A DNA stretch of 64,000 nt from Thiobacillus denitrificans (GTDB lineage Bacteria; Pseudomonadota; Gammaproteobacteria; Burkholderiales; Thiobacillaceae), in contig DYIY01000006.1 in NCBI GenBank assembly GCA_020723405.1, forward strand, positions 124,001-188,000. Direction: 5' to 3'. The notes under the pieces were generated by a model. That model was not told the DNA's origin and did no database searches. It saw nothing but the letters and a program-made list of their open reading frames with translations. Below are positions 37,464 to 46,628 of the stretch, piece after piece. Each line of letters opens with the position of its first letter. Positions within the stretch are counted from its first letter, which is position 1. The position numbers and the translations under genes are program-made.

Positions 37464-38213
37464 GTGACTGTCTACGAATTCCCCCTCAATGAGCGTATCC
37501 GCACCTGGCTGCGCCTGGAGGATCTGTTCGACAAAGCCCGCTTCTTCTGCCAGGAATCGGATTCCCGTTGCCATCACGCCGCCCTGCTGGGCATCTTCGA
37601 GATCGTGGACGTTACGGCCCGCTCGGAACTGAAAAGTGAACTCATCCAGGAACTGGATCGGCAAAAGGCCAGCCTGGAGGCCCTGCGCAGCAACCCGGCG
37701 GTGGATGCCAAGCGTCTGGGAGAGGTGTTGGAGCGTATTTCGGCCGCCTTGGCCGAACTTCACGCCATGACCGGCAAGATCGGCCAGCACGTGCGGGACA
37801 ACGAGTGGCTCCTGGGCATCAAGGGCCGGGCGGGCATTCCCGGCGGCACATGCAGCTTCGATCTGCCCGTCTACCATTTCTGGCTGAGCCAGGATCCCGA
37901 CAAGCGTGCATCTGACCTGATGGAATGGCTCACCCCCATGCTGCCCTTGAAGGGGGCGGTGGACATCGTCCTGCGCATTCTGCGGGACAGCGGCCATGTC
38001 AGCCAGCATACCGCCGTGCAGGGTTTGTTCCAGTTGATGCTGGGCGGACGCACCGCCCACCTGCTGCGGGTCGCCATGGACGCACCCTGCGCCCCGGAGG
38101 TCAGCGCCAACAAATACGCGCTGAACATCCGCTTCCTCATGCCCGACACGGTGCAAAAGCCCCGGCTATGCGACCGTGACGTGGACTTCGACCTGACCTT
38201 CTGCAACCTCTGA
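37464..38213 (+). CDS. zapD: Cell division protein ZapD
   Basis: ZapD bundles FtsZ filaments at the Z-ring. The 249-residue protein starts VYEFPLNERIRTWLRLEDLF, the well-conserved N-terminus of the family (formerly YacF/DUF1342), and is helical up to about residue 120 with a beta-rich C-terminal half. The start is GTG at 37464. The usual downstream gene yacG is absent; instead the convergent M23 peptidase gene ends 48 bp away. Confidence 0.93.
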   Translation: MTVYEFPLNERIRTWLRLEDLFDKARFFCQESDSRCHHAALLGIFEIVDVTARSELKSELIQELDRQKASLEALRSNPAVDAKRLGEVLERISAALAELHAMTGKIGQHVRDNEWLLGIKGRAGIPGGTCSFDLPVYHFWLSQDPDKRASDLMEWLTPMLPLKGAVDIVLRILRDSGHVSQHTAVQGLFQLMLGGRTAHLLRVAMDAPCAPEVSANKYALNIRFLMPDTVQKPRLCDRDVDFDLTFCNL

Positions 38214-38261
38214 TCGCTCTTCCCGCCGTTTCGTTGCGAGGAGGAGACGGGTTCCTGGGTC

Positions 38262-39545
38262 TCAGTTGAGGCTGGCCAGATTGGTGGAGCGCAGCATGTC
38301 CAGCCGGTTACCCAACCCCTGGGATTGGCTGAGGAACTGGGAGCGGGAGCGGGGATCCAGGGGATAGGAAGTAGGCAGCTTCAAGCCGAGGGGATTCTTC
38401 TGCACGCCCGCCACGCGGAACTCATAGTGCAGGTGGGGCCCCGTAGCCAGACCGGTGGCCCCCACGTAGCCGATGACCTGTCCCTGCTTGACCCGGGTAC
38501 CCCGTTTGACGCCTTTGGCGAAGCGGGACAGGTGGCCATAGGCGGAACTGTAGTTGCCGTGGTGGTTGAGCACCACCAGATTGCCATAGCCCCCCTGACG
38601 GCCGGCAACGTTCACGACGGCATCGGCGATGGCACGTACCGGCGTACCGGTCGGGGCTGCGTAATCGATGCCCTTGTGGGCCCGCCACTCCTTCAGGACC
38701 GGATGGTAGCGGGCGTTGGAAAAGCCCGAGGATATCCGGGAGAAGGGCAGGGGGGACTTGAGGAAGGCCCGCTTCAGGCTTTGCCCATCCGGGGTGTAGT
38801 AGCCTTCCCGCCCCTGGGCGTCCTTGAAGTGCAGGGCCCGGCTCACCTTGCCCTGGTTGATGAATTCGGCGGCCAGCAACCGGCCGCTTTTGATCAACTG
38901 GCCATCCAGGTAGTAGGCCTCGTAGACCAGGGAGAAATGGTCGCCCCGGCGCAGGTCCCGGTGGAAATCGATGTCGCCGGAGAACACTTCCGCCATTTCG
39001 GAGGCGATCCGGTCCGGCACGTCGGCGGCGTCCGTGGCCCCGAAGAGGGAGCCCTGGATGTCGCCGGAACGCATGATCAACCGGGTTTCCAGGACGGCCT
39101 GCTTTTCCTGGGCCGTGAAGATGCCATTGGCGCGGGAGACCGTCACCAACATCTCATCGCTGGCCAGATAGCGGAACAGCATCAACTGGCCGCCGGAGGT
39201 CACCCGGGCCAGGACTGAGCGTCCGGGGGCCAGGCGGGCCAGGGATTTGGCTTCCCCGGCGGCTGACAGAAATGCCCGGGTGTCTGCATCGTTGACTCCC
39301 AGTCTGGCCAGCAGTTCGGGCAGGGTATCGCCCCGGCCGATGCGTTCCTCTCGCCAGTAGTCGAAATTGCCGGTGTCGGTGGGGGTGACCTGGGGCAGGT
39401 CCAGGTTTTCCACCACGGTTTCCTGGGTGATGTCCCGGGTGGCGGTGTCCGGGGCGATGCCGAAGGCGGCCACCACGCCCAGGAAGGGCAGGGTGGCCAG
39501 GGCCAGAAACAGGCGTTTGCGGATGGCGCGCGGGATGTCGAACAT
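38262..39545 (-). CDS. M23 family metallopeptidase, MepM-like
   Basis: A 427-residue envelope protein likely to cut peptidoglycan cross-links. A signal-anchor segment lies at about 10-30. A LysM/OapA-like region follows (GRGDTLPELLARLGV), then a mixed linker domain, and the C-terminal LytM domain has the zinc ligands in HKGIDYAAP and HLHYEF. All four ligands are present, so it should be active rather than an EnvC-type regulator. Relatives include MepM (YebA) endopeptidase. Confidence 0.9.
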   Translation of the reverse strand: MFDIPRAIRKRLFLALATLPFLGVVAAFGIAPDTATRDITQETVVENLDLPQVTPTDTGNFDYWREERIGRGDTLPELLARLGVNDADTRAFLSAAGEAKSLARLAPGRSVLARVTSGGQLMLFRYLASDEMLVTVSRANGIFTAQEKQAVLETRLIMRSGDIQGSLFGATDAADVPDRIASEMAEVFSGDIDFHRDLRRGDHFSLVYEAYYLDGQLIKSGRLLAAEFINQGKVSRALHFKDAQGREGYYTPDGQSLKRAFLKSPLPFSRISSGFSNARYHPVLKEWRAHKGIDYAAPTGTPVRAIADAVVNVAGRQGGYGNLVVLNHHGNYSSAYGHLSRFAKGVKRGTRVKQGQVIGYVGATGLATGPHLHYEFRVAGVQKNPLGLKLPTSYPLDPRSRSQFLSQSQGLGNRLDMLRSTNLASLN

Positions 39546-39691
39546 GGTTTATGGCTCCCTGGCAGGCGGACCCGAAAAAAATTCCGCGAAGAGTAGCAGG
39601 AATGCTTATCGGAAAAAATAGCGGATACTTTAGTCTTGATTTCCCGACGGACCTGCCGATATAGCCCGGAAAGCGAAAACCACCCCACCCC

Positions 39692-40417
39692 ATGGCAGAC
39701 AATACACTGAACGAACGCGAAGTCCTGGAACGCATCCGCCTGGAAATGGACAAGCATCTGCGGGAAACCCGTGCCCCAGAGGACATCCACGGCTTCCTGA
39801 CGCAACACTGGGCGCGCCTCATGTCGGGCATCTTCCTGACCCGGGGCAACCAGGACCCGGACTGGGATGCGGGCTGGGAGACGGTCAACGCCCTGTTGTG
39901 GAGCCTGACCCCCAAGCAGGGGCGGGTGGAAACGGAAAAGATGCTGCGCATGCTCCCCACCATTCTGGGTCGCCTGCAGGAAGGCTGTTCGGCCCTGGGG
40001 GTGCCGGCCCGGGAGCGGGACACCTTCTTCGAGCGTCTGGCCATGATGCACGCAGCGGTGGCCCGGGCCGGATTGAAATTCCAGGCCGATCAGCCCACGG
40101 TGACCAGAATGGCCGGCAAGGCCGATCCGGAGAAACCGGCCAACCTGGCCAAGCTCGTCCCCGATACCTCTGCAGACGACGAGGGCGTGCCCACGGTGGG
40201 TAACAGCGGCCATTTCCTCGATACCCTGAAGGTGGGCGACCGGGTGCGGTTCCGCCTGCCCCGGGAGGAAAAGGAGCTGATCCTCAACTGGGTGAGCCCG
40301 GTGGGCGGCATGTTCATGTTTGCCAACGAGCATGGCCTGGAAGCCCTGACCCTGACCCGGGCCCGCCTGCTCGAAAAATTCCGTGCCGGCACCGTCAGCC
40401 CGGCATGCAGCGCCTGA
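39692..40417 (+). CDS. DUF1631-like protein
   Basis: A 241-residue cytoplasmic protein. The helical N-terminal part (1-165) and the C-terminal beta-rich segment with KVGDRVRFRL and WVSPVGGMFMFANEHGLEA resemble the C-terminal region of DUF1631 proteins, which has a PilZ-like character. Full-length DUF1631 proteins are about three times longer, so this is a short form. The function is unknown. It is divergent from the M23 peptidase gene across a 146-bp AT-richer spacer. Confidence 0.6.
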   Translation: MADNTLNEREVLERIRLEMDKHLRETRAPEDIHGFLTQHWARLMSGIFLTRGNQDPDWDAGWETVNALLWSLTPKQGRVETEKMLRMLPTILGRLQEGCSALGVPARERDTFFERLAMMHAAVARAGLKFQADQPTVTRMAGKADPEKPANLAKLVPDTSADDEGVPTVGNSGHFLDTLKVGDRVRFRLPREEKELILNWVSPVGGMFMFANEHGLEALTLTRARLLEKFRAGTVSPACSA

Positions 40418-40424
40418 TCCCCCG

Positions 40425-41270
40425 TCAGGGGCTGACCCCCACGGTGAATCCCAGGCAACGGATCCGCTGCGCCAGATTCTCCAGCCAGGCCAGGGGCAGG
40501 GCGGACAGCCGCTCCGCGCCGGGTTGCAGGGATGGCCGCGCCAGGCCGTAGAGCAGCACCCCGGCCAAATCCGGGATTTCCGCCCGGGCCCGGGCCAGCA
40601 GGGCCAGGTAGGCCTGGATTTCCTCGTCGTCCGGCGCCTGCCCGTCCACCGCGAACAGGCAGGTCTGAAGCCAGGTGGGGCACAGGGTGGCCACCGTCTT
40701 CAGGCGGCGGAAGTGGGCTTGCGGATCGCAGCGGGTGCCGTTGACCCGGCCCATCCCACTGGCCGTGGCCCGGTCGAACTTGAACCACACTTCGCCGTTC
40801 AGGGCCGCCATCTGGCGGATGCCGGCCTGGACCCCCGACTTGTGGGCCAGGCTGCCGTTGCTGATGAGCACCAGCTTGATCCGCCCCAGAAGTCCCGTGT
40901 CGGCCAGCACCCGCCCCAGCAGGGCCACCACCTGGGGGAATTCCGCGGCGCTGGTGGGTTCACCGTTGCCCGACAGGGCCAGGTCGTTGAGGCGGCGGGC
41001 GCCCTCGGGAACCTGGGTGGCCATGAAATCCCCGTGCAGGATGTGATCCAGCAGGCCCCGCAGTTCCGCTTCCAGCCGTCCCAGATCGATGGGCGGCGGC
41101 CCGCCCCGGCGCAAGTCCGGCACCTGGCAGTAGACGCAGGCCCAGTTGCAGGCGTTGTTGGGATTCAGGTTGATGCCCACCGACACGCCGCCCGCCCGGC
41201 GGGAAACCACCGGATACACGTAGGTCAGGCCGGCCGAATCCCGGTCATGGTTGCGGACGCTCAGGGTCAT
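40425..41270 (-). CDS. Radical SAM protein
   Basis: A 281-residue radical SAM enzyme with the cluster motif CNWACVYC (C-x3-C-x2-C near residues 41-48) and a GNGEPTSA motif that binds the SAM amino group. No auxiliary-cluster cysteines are seen at the C-terminus. It belongs to a group of uncharacterised proteobacterial proteins, and no substrate can be proposed. It is divergent from mutY with only 35 bp between the starts and converges with the DUF1631-like gene. Confidence 0.8.
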   Translation of the reverse strand: MTLSVRNHDRDSAGLTYVYPVVSRRAGGVSVGINLNPNNACNWACVYCQVPDLRRGGPPPIDLGRLEAELRGLLDHILHGDFMATQVPEGARRLNDLALSGNGEPTSAAEFPQVVALLGRVLADTGLLGRIKLVLISNGSLAHKSGVQAGIRQMAALNGEVWFKFDRATASGMGRVNGTRCDPQAHFRRLKTVATLCPTWLQTCLFAVDGQAPDDEEIQAYLALLARARAEIPDLAGVLLYGLARPSLQPGAERLSALPLAWLENLAQRIRCLGFTVGVSP

Positions 41271-41305
41271 GGCCGGATTCTTGCACAGTCTGGCACACTG
41301 GCCGG

Positions 41306-42343
41306 GTGATCCCCGATTTCGCCCCCCGCCTCATCGCCTGGCAGCAACGCCACGGCCGCCACGACCTGCCCTGGCAGGCCAGCCGGGAGCCCTACGCCGT
41401 CTGGCTCTCGGAAATCATGCTGCAACAGACCCAGGTGGACACGGTCATCCCCTATTACCGCCGCTTCCTGGCCCGCTTCCCCGACCTGGCTGCCCTGGCC
41501 CAGGGAACGGAGGAGGAGGTCCTGGCCCTCTGGTCCGGCCTGGGCTACTACAGCCGGGCCCGCAACCTGCACGCCGCCGCCCGGCGCATCCGGGACCAGC
41601 ACGGCGGGCGCTTTCCTCAGGACATGGCCGCCATCCAGGCCCTGCCCGGCATCGGCCGGTCCACGGCGGCGGCCGTGGCCGCCTTCGCCTTCGGCCAGCG
41701 CCAGGCCATCCTGGACGGCAACGTGAAACGGGTGCTGGCCCGGGTCTTCGCCGTGGAGGGCTGGCCCGGGGACAAGGCCGTGGAGAACCGCCTCTGGTCC
41801 CTGGCCGAATCCCTGGTGCCCGAAGCCGGCATCCAGGCCTACACCCAGGGGCTCATGGACCTGGGGGCCACCCTCTGCACCCGGGGCCGGCCCCGTTGCG
41901 AGGCCTGTCCCTTTCAGGACGATTGCCTTGCCAACCGCCAGGGCCGGCAGAAGGAACTGCCCGGGGCCCGGCCGCGCAAGGCGGTGCCGGAGCGGGCCGT
42001 GGCCATGCTGGTGTTGCGCCGGGCCGGCGAGGTGTTGCTGGAAAAGCGCCCCGGCAGCGGCATCTGGGGCGGCCTGTGGAGCCTGCCGGAATGCCCGGAA
42101 GGGGCCGATCCGGTGCAGGCGGCCCGGGCCCTGGGCTATCAGATCCAGGGCGAGGCGGGGGAACTGCCCGGCTTCACCCACACCTTTACCCATTTCCGCC
42201 TGTTCATCCGGCCCTGGAGCCTGCCGGTGCTGGCCCCGCCCGTCCTGGAACAGCCGGGCCGGGTCTGGCTGGCCCTGGACGATCTGGAGGGCGCGGCCCT
42301 GCCCACCCCGGTGCGGCGCATCCTGGAAGGCCTGTCAGGCTGA
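41306..42343 (+). CDS. mutY: A/G-specific adenine glycosylase MutY
   Basis: MutY removes adenine opposite 8-oxoguanine. The 345-residue protein has the helix-hairpin-helix LPGIGRSTAAAV, the catalytic Asp in ILDGNVKRVLARVF, the 4Fe-4S loop CTRGRPRCEACPFQDDC, and a C-terminal NUDIX-like domain that reads 8-oxoG. The start is GTG at 41306. The C-terminus overlaps the convergent LysR gene by 9 bp. Confidence 0.94.
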   Translation: MIPDFAPRLIAWQQRHGRHDLPWQASREPYAVWLSEIMLQQTQVDTVIPYYRRFLARFPDLAALAQGTEEEVLALWSGLGYYSRARNLHAAARRIRDQHGGRFPQDMAAIQALPGIGRSTAAAVAAFAFGQRQAILDGNVKRVLARVFAVEGWPGDKAVENRLWSLAESLVPEAGIQAYTQGLMDLGATLCTRGRPRCEACPFQDDCLANRQGRQKELPGARPRKAVPERAVAMLVLRRAGEVLLEKRPGSGIWGGLWSLPECPEGADPVQAARALGYQIQGEAGELPGFTHTFTHFRLFIRPWSLPVLAPPVLEQPGRVWLALDDLEGAALPTPVRRILEGLSG

Positions 42344-43255
42344 GGAGCCGGGCCGGTCCCACCGGGGTTCCCCGGCCAGCCGGGCGGCCAGGAAATCCAC
42401 GAAGGCCCGCACCCGGCGGGAGAGATGCCGGGTGGGGGGATAGACCGCATAGGCGTCCACCACCGGCCAGCCATGGTCGGCCAGCAGGGTCACCAGATCA
42501 CCCCGGTCCAGGGCGTCGCGCAGGAAGAAGGTGGGGTGGAGCAGGACGCCCAATCCGGCGATGGCGGCCTGGCAGAGATATTCCCCGTTGTTGGCCCGCA
42601 GGCGCACCGGCACCTGGACGCTGCCCGGCTGGCCGTCGGGTCCGGTGTAGGGCCAGAGGGCCGGGTTGGCCAGGTTGCTGTAGACCAGCCCGGGGTGTCG
42701 GGCCAGATCGGCGGCCCGGGTGGGGGTGCCGTGGCGGGCCAGGTAGGCGGGACTGGCGCAGACCGCGTGGCGGACCGGTGCCAGGCGGCGGGCGATGAGG
42801 CTGGAATCGGCCAAGCGGGCGATGCGGATGGCCAGATCGAAGCCCTCCTGCATCAGGTCGATCTGCCGGTCGTTGAAATCCAGGTCGAATTCGATGGCCG
42901 GGTGCAGGGCCTGGAACTCGGCGATGAGGGGGGCCAGGTGCAGCATGCCGAAGCCCAGGGGCAGGGCTACCTTGAGCTTGCCGCCGATGGCGCCGTGGGC
43001 CTGGGAGACTTCCTGTTCCGCTTCTTCAAGGTCGGCCAGGATGCGCTGGGAACGTTCCCAGAAGGCCCGGCCGCTGTCGGTGAGGGCCAGACGGCGGGTG
43101 GTCCGGTGCAGGAGTTCCACCCCCAGGCGGGTTTCCAGGTCCGCCAGTCGCCGGCTCACCGCAGACTTGGCCACCCCCAGGCGGTCGGCGGCAGCGCTGA
43201 TGCTGCCCGCTTCGGCCACGGTCACGAACATGCGCATGTCGGCAAAGCGGTCCAT
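42335..43255 (-). CDS. LysR-family regulator divergent from pirin gene
   Basis: A 306-residue LysR-type regulator. The N-terminal winged helix (MDRFADMRMFVTVAEAGSIS, ADRLGVAKSAVSRRLADLE) and the C-terminal effector domain are complete. It matches the CrgA/AaeR-like subgroup often found divergent from the gene it controls, here a pirin. A longer frame starts at 43285, but that would cover the palindromic operator; ATG 43255 is preferred. Confidence 0.87.
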   Translation of the reverse strand: MDRFADMRMFVTVAEAGSISAAADRLGVAKSAVSRRLADLETRLGVELLHRTTRRLALTDSGRAFWERSQRILADLEEAEQEVSQAHGAIGGKLKVALPLGFGMLHLAPLIAEFQALHPAIEFDLDFNDRQIDLMQEGFDLAIRIARLADSSLIARRLAPVRHAVCASPAYLARHGTPTRAADLARHPGLVYSNLANPALWPYTGPDGQPGSVQVPVRLRANNGEYLCQAAIAGLGVLLHPTFFLRDALDRGDLVTLLADHGWPVVDAYAVYPPTRHLSRRVRAFVDFLAARLAGEPRWDRPGSSA

Positions 43256-43269
43256 GGGTTCTCCATTTG

Positions 43270-43284
43270 TGAACAATGAGTTCA
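43270..43284. promoter_or_regulatory. Palindromic operator in LysR/pirin spacer
   Basis: TGAAC-AATGA-GTTCA is a perfect 5-bp inverted repeat, framed by CCAT (43263) and ATGG (43285) in register. It fits the T-N11-A pattern of LysR-type operators and lies 15 bp upstream of the regulator start and about 70 bp upstream of the pirin ATG. Confidence 0.6.
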
Positions 43285-43355
43285 ATGGGTGAGACTTTAT
43301 TCCTGATCAAATAACTCCAACAATGGTTTCAACCCATCGTTTTCAGGAGACCACC

Positions 43356-44213
43356 ATGACCCCCCGCACCCTCCGCCAACTGGTCCAGACCCACGCCGTC
43401 AGCGAAGGCGCCGGCGTCACCGTCCACCGCAGCATCGGCACCCCGGCCCTGAAGAACCTGGACCCCTTCCTCATGCTGGACCACTTCGGCAGCGATGATC
43501 CGGAGGAGTACATCGCCGGCTTCCCGGACCATCCCCACCGGGGCTTCGTCACCTTCACCTACATGCTGGAAGGCCACATGGAACACCGGGACAGCATGGG
43601 CAACCGGGGCGACCTGCTGCCCGGCGGCGCCCAGTGGATGAAGGCCGCCAGCGGCGTCATCCACTCCGAGATGCCCCGCCAGACCCAGGGCCGCATGGCC
43701 GGCTTCCAGTTGTGGATCAACCTGCCCGCCGCCGAGAAGATGTCCGATCCGGCTTACCAGGAGTTCAGCCCGGCGGCCGTCCCCGAGGTGGAAGAGCCGG
43801 GCCGCAAGGTGCGGGTGCTGGCGGGGGAATACGCCGGCCGACGGGGCGTCATCCAGGATCCCCACACCGGGGCCCTCTATCTGGACGTGACCCTGGGCCC
43901 GGAGCAGGGATTCAGCCAGGCCCTGCCGGCGAGCCACAACGCCTTCGTCTACGTCTTCGAGGGCAGCGCCGCCACCGGTGGCAGGGACCTGCCCCGCCAC
44001 AGCCTGGCCGTGCTGGGCCCGGGGGACGGGGTGGAAGTGATCGCCGGGCCGGCCGGCGCCCGTTTCATCCTGGTGGCCGGCCAGCCCCTGGGGGAACCGG
44101 TGGTGCAATACGGCCCCTTCGTCATGAACACCCGCCAGGAGATCGAACAGGCCTTCGCCGACTATCAGGCCGGACGCCTGGTACGTGCCCGGGCGGCCAT
44201 GACGGGTAGCTGA
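43356..44213 (+). CDS. Pirin-family cupin protein
   Basis: A 285-residue bicupin. The N-terminal cupin has HPHRGFVTFTYMLEG and HSEMP, giving the metal-binding His/Glu set of pirins such as quercetin-2,3-dioxygenase YhhW. The real start is ATG 43356 after a CAGGAG site; the longer frame to 43323 runs into the promoter. It is probably controlled by the divergent LysR protein. The native substrate is unknown. Confidence 0.9.
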   Translation: MTPRTLRQLVQTHAVSEGAGVTVHRSIGTPALKNLDPFLMLDHFGSDDPEEYIAGFPDHPHRGFVTFTYMLEGHMEHRDSMGNRGDLLPGGAQWMKAASGVIHSEMPRQTQGRMAGFQLWINLPAAEKMSDPAYQEFSPAAVPEVEEPGRKVRVLAGEYAGRRGVIQDPHTGALYLDVTLGPEQGFSQALPASHNAFVYVFEGSAATGGRDLPRHSLAVLGPGDGVEVIAGPAGARFILVAGQPLGEPVVQYGPFVMNTRQEIEQAFADYQAGRLVRARAAMTGS

Positions 44214-44328
44214 GAAGAGGGCGGGCATGGCTTGCGCGGGTCGCCTCGGGTGACAATGGCGGCCCTGGCAGGCGTAGCGGGGCATCCGCTCCACGCCGCT
44301 GCCGGCAACAACCAGAACAGGATGCAGC

Positions 44329-44670
44329 ATGAGCGGTTTGCCCCCCTGCCCGAAATGCGGGTCGGAATACACCTATGAAGACGGTGGGCAGTACGTCTGT
44401 CCCGAATGTGCCCATGAATGGGGCAAGGACGCGGCTCCAGAAGCCGTTGAGGAAAGCCGTGTGGTGAAGGACGCCAATGGTGCGGTACTGAACGACGGCG
44501 ACACGGTGACGGTCATCAAGGACCTGAAGGTCAAGGGCTCCTCCCTGGTGGTCAAGGTGGGGACCAAGGTGAAGAACATCCGTCTGGTGGACGGGGACCA
44601 CGACATCGACTGCAAGATCGACGGCATCGGCGCCATGCAGTTGAAATCCGAGTTCGTCAAGAAGGCCTGA
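44329..44670 (+). CDS. yjdM: PhnA/YjdM-family zinc-ribbon protein
   Basis: A 113-residue protein with an N-terminal zinc ribbon (CPKC...CPEC, residues 7-27) and an SH3-like C-terminal domain with the conserved [23 protein letters not shown] and [19 protein letters not shown]. This is the YjdM (formerly PhnA) family. Despite the old name it is not a phosphonate hydrolase. It is followed after 8 bp by a methyltransferase gene. The 115-bp spacer upstream shows no clear feature. Confidence 0.92.
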   Translation: MSGLPPCPKCGSEYTYEDGGQYVCPECAHEWGKDAAPEAVEESRVVKDANGAVLNDGDTVTVIKDLKVKGSSLVVKVGTKVKNIRLVDGDHDIDCKIDGIGAMQLKSEFVKKA

Positions 44671-44678
44671 CCTCTGCC

Positions 44679-45290
44679 ATGAGCCCCTGGAACGAACGCT
44701 ACAACACCGCGGACTACGTCTTCGGCACCGACCCCAACGACTTCCTGGCGGACCAGGTACGGGGCCTGGACCCCGGGCGGGTCCTCTGCGTGGGCGAGGG
44801 GGAGGGCCGCAACGCCGTCTTCCTGGCCGAGCAGGGCCACGAGGTGGTCGCCGTGGACGTGGCCATGACCGGCCTGGCCAAGGCGGGCAAGCTGGCCAAA
44901 GCCCGGGGCGTGACGGTGAAGACCCGCATTGCCGACCTGCGCAACTACAGGATCGAACCGGAAAGCTGGGACCTTGTCGTGTCCATCTTCTGCCACATGG
45001 CCCCGGACGCCCGGGTGGACCTGCACCGGCGCATCGTCGCCGGCCTCAAGCCCGGCGGCCGGCTGATCCTGGAAGCCTACACCCCGGCCCAACTGGCCTT
45101 CGGCACTGGGGGGCCGCCGGTGGCGGAACTGATGATGACCCTGGAAGGCCTGCGCCAGGAACTGGCCGGCCTGGTGTTCCACCACGGCGAGGAACTGGAA
45201 CGGGAGGTGGTGGAAGGCCACCTGCACACCGGCCGGGGCGCGGTGGTCCAGGTGGTGGCGGTGAAGCCGGCCATGAAACCGACACCATGA
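44679..45290 (+). CDS. Class I SAM-dependent methyltransferase, TehB-like
   Basis: A 203-residue methyltransferase. The N-terminal WNERYNTADYVFGTDPNDFL is typical of the TehB/thiol-methyltransferase group, motif I is VLCVGEGEGRNAVFL, and the post-I acidic residue lies in VVAVDVA. Relatives methylate tellurite, thiols or small metabolites; the substrate here is unknown. It overlaps hslR by 4 bp (ATGA). Confidence 0.83.
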   Translation: MSPWNERYNTADYVFGTDPNDFLADQVRGLDPGRVLCVGEGEGRNAVFLAEQGHEVVAVDVAMTGLAKAGKLAKARGVTVKTRIADLRNYRIEPESWDLVVSIFCHMAPDARVDLHRRIVAGLKPGGRLILEAYTPAQLAFGTGGPPVAELMMTLEGLRQELAGLVFHHGEELEREVVEGHLHTGRGAVVQVVAVKPAMKPTP

Positions 45291-45685
45291 AACCGGAAAA
45301 ACCCGCCCCGGACCGGGTGCGCATCGACAAGTGGCTGTGGGCCGCCCGCTTTTTCAAGACCCGCACCCTGGCCAAGGAAGCCGTGGAAGGGGGCAAGGTG
45401 AAGGTGGGGGGCGAGCGGGTGAAGCCGGCCCGGGACCTGAAGCCCGGCGACGTGCTGGACATCCGCATCGGCGACGTGGACTGGACGGTGACCGTGGCCG
45501 CCCTGTCCGAGCAGCGGGGCCCGGCGCCCCAGGCCCGGCTGCTCTACCAGGAAGATCCGGACAGCCAGGCCCGCCGTCAGCAGCAGATGGAGACGAAGAC
45601 CTGGGTGGCGGACCCGGGTAGCGCCATCAAGGGCCGGCCCACCAAGCGGGACCGGCGCATGATCCACCGCTTCAGCGGCGGCTGA
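45287..45685 (+). CDS. hslR: Heat-shock protein 15 (S4 domain), HslR
   Basis: A 132-residue RNA-binding protein. The S4 domain (about 10-60) starts VRIDKWLWAARFFKTRTLA, a signature of Hsp15, which rescues stalled 50S subunits carrying nascent chains. The basic C-terminal tail (GRPTKRDRRMIHRF) is also typical. It is translationally coupled to the upstream methyltransferase gene and ends 1 bp before the convergent ypfJ. Confidence 0.92.
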   Translation: MKPEKPAPDRVRIDKWLWAARFFKTRTLAKEAVEGGKVKVGGERVKPARDLKPGDVLDIRIGDVDWTVTVAALSEQRGPAPQARLLYQEDPDSQARRQQQMETKTWVADPGSAIKGRPTKRDRRMIHRFSGG

Positions 45686-45686
45686 A

Positions 45687-46535
45687 TCACAGTTTGCGGG
45701 CCGAGAAGGTGTCGCAGCCCGCCGGATCGCCGCTTTCCATGCCCTGGCGGAACCAGCGCACCCGTTGTGCCGAACTGCCGTGGGTGAAGCTGTCGGGCAC
45801 CGCATAGCCCCGGCCCTGCTCCTGCAAACGGTCGTCGCCGATGGCGGTGGCGGCGTTGAGTGCCTCTTCCAGGTCGCCGGATTCCAGCAACTGGCGGCTG
45901 GCCTGGGCGTGGTGGGCCCACACCCCGGCGAAACAGTCGGCTTGCAGTTCCAGGCGCACCGAGAGGGCGTTGGCCTCCTTCTCGCCGGCCCGCTGGCGCA
46001 GGCCCTGGACCTTGCCGGAGATGCCCAGCAGGTTCTGCACGTGGTGGCCCACCTCGTGGGCGATCACGTAGGCCTGGGCGAAATCCCCGGGGGCGTGGAA
46101 GCGTTGCTTCAAGTCCTCGTAGAAGGCCAGGTCGATGTACACCTGCCGGTCACCGGGACAGTAGAACGGTCCCATGGCCGCCTGGCCCAGGCCGCAGGCC
46201 GTCTCGGTGCGGCCGCTGAACAGCACCAGGCGGGGATCCTCGTATTGCTTGCCGGAGCGGGCGAAGAGGTCCCGCCAGGTGTCCTCCGTATCCCCCAGCA
46301 CGTGGGCCACGAAACGCCCGGCTTCGTCCTGGACCGGCCCGCCGGCCGCCGGCCGGGTCTCCTGGGGCGCCATGTTGCCGGCCAGGTTCAGCACGGTGGA
46401 GGGGTCCACCCCCAGCAACATGGCCACCACCACGATGGCCACGGTGCCCAGGCCGATGGACTTGCCCCCCAGGCCACCGCCGCCGCCCCGGCGGTCTTCC
46501 ACGTTGTCGCTGGCGCGACTGCGTTCCCATCGCAT
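45687..46535 (-). CDS. ypfJ: YpfJ-family neutral zinc metallopeptidase
   Basis: A 282-residue membrane-anchored protein. A Gly-rich N-terminus is followed by one membrane segment (about 27-45) and a periplasmic domain with the zinc motif HEVGHHVQNLLG and a downstream Glu/Asp region (LELQADCFAGVWAHHA). It matches the KPN_02809/YpfJ family of neutral zinc metallopeptidases of unknown substrate. The preferred start is ATG 46535 (MRWERSRASDN), eight codons into the open frame. Confidence 0.9.
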   Translation of the reverse strand: MRWERSRASDNVEDRRGGGGGLGGKSIGLGTVAIVVVAMLLGVDPSTVLNLAGNMAPQETRPAAGGPVQDEAGRFVAHVLGDTEDTWRDLFARSGKQYEDPRLVLFSGRTETACGLGQAAMGPFYCPGDRQVYIDLAFYEDLKQRFHAPGDFAQAYVIAHEVGHHVQNLLGISGKVQGLRQRAGEKEANALSVRLELQADCFAGVWAHHAQASRQLLESGDLEEALNAATAIGDDRLQEQGRGYAVPDSFTHGSSAQRVRWFRQGMESGDPAGCDTFSARKL

Positions 46536-46628
46536 GGCCACTCTCCGTTTTTGCTGCAAGACGGGGGCATCTTACCGCCTCGGGGGAAGGCCGGCCCGTG
46601 ATGCCGGTCACCGGCCCTCACCTGACCT

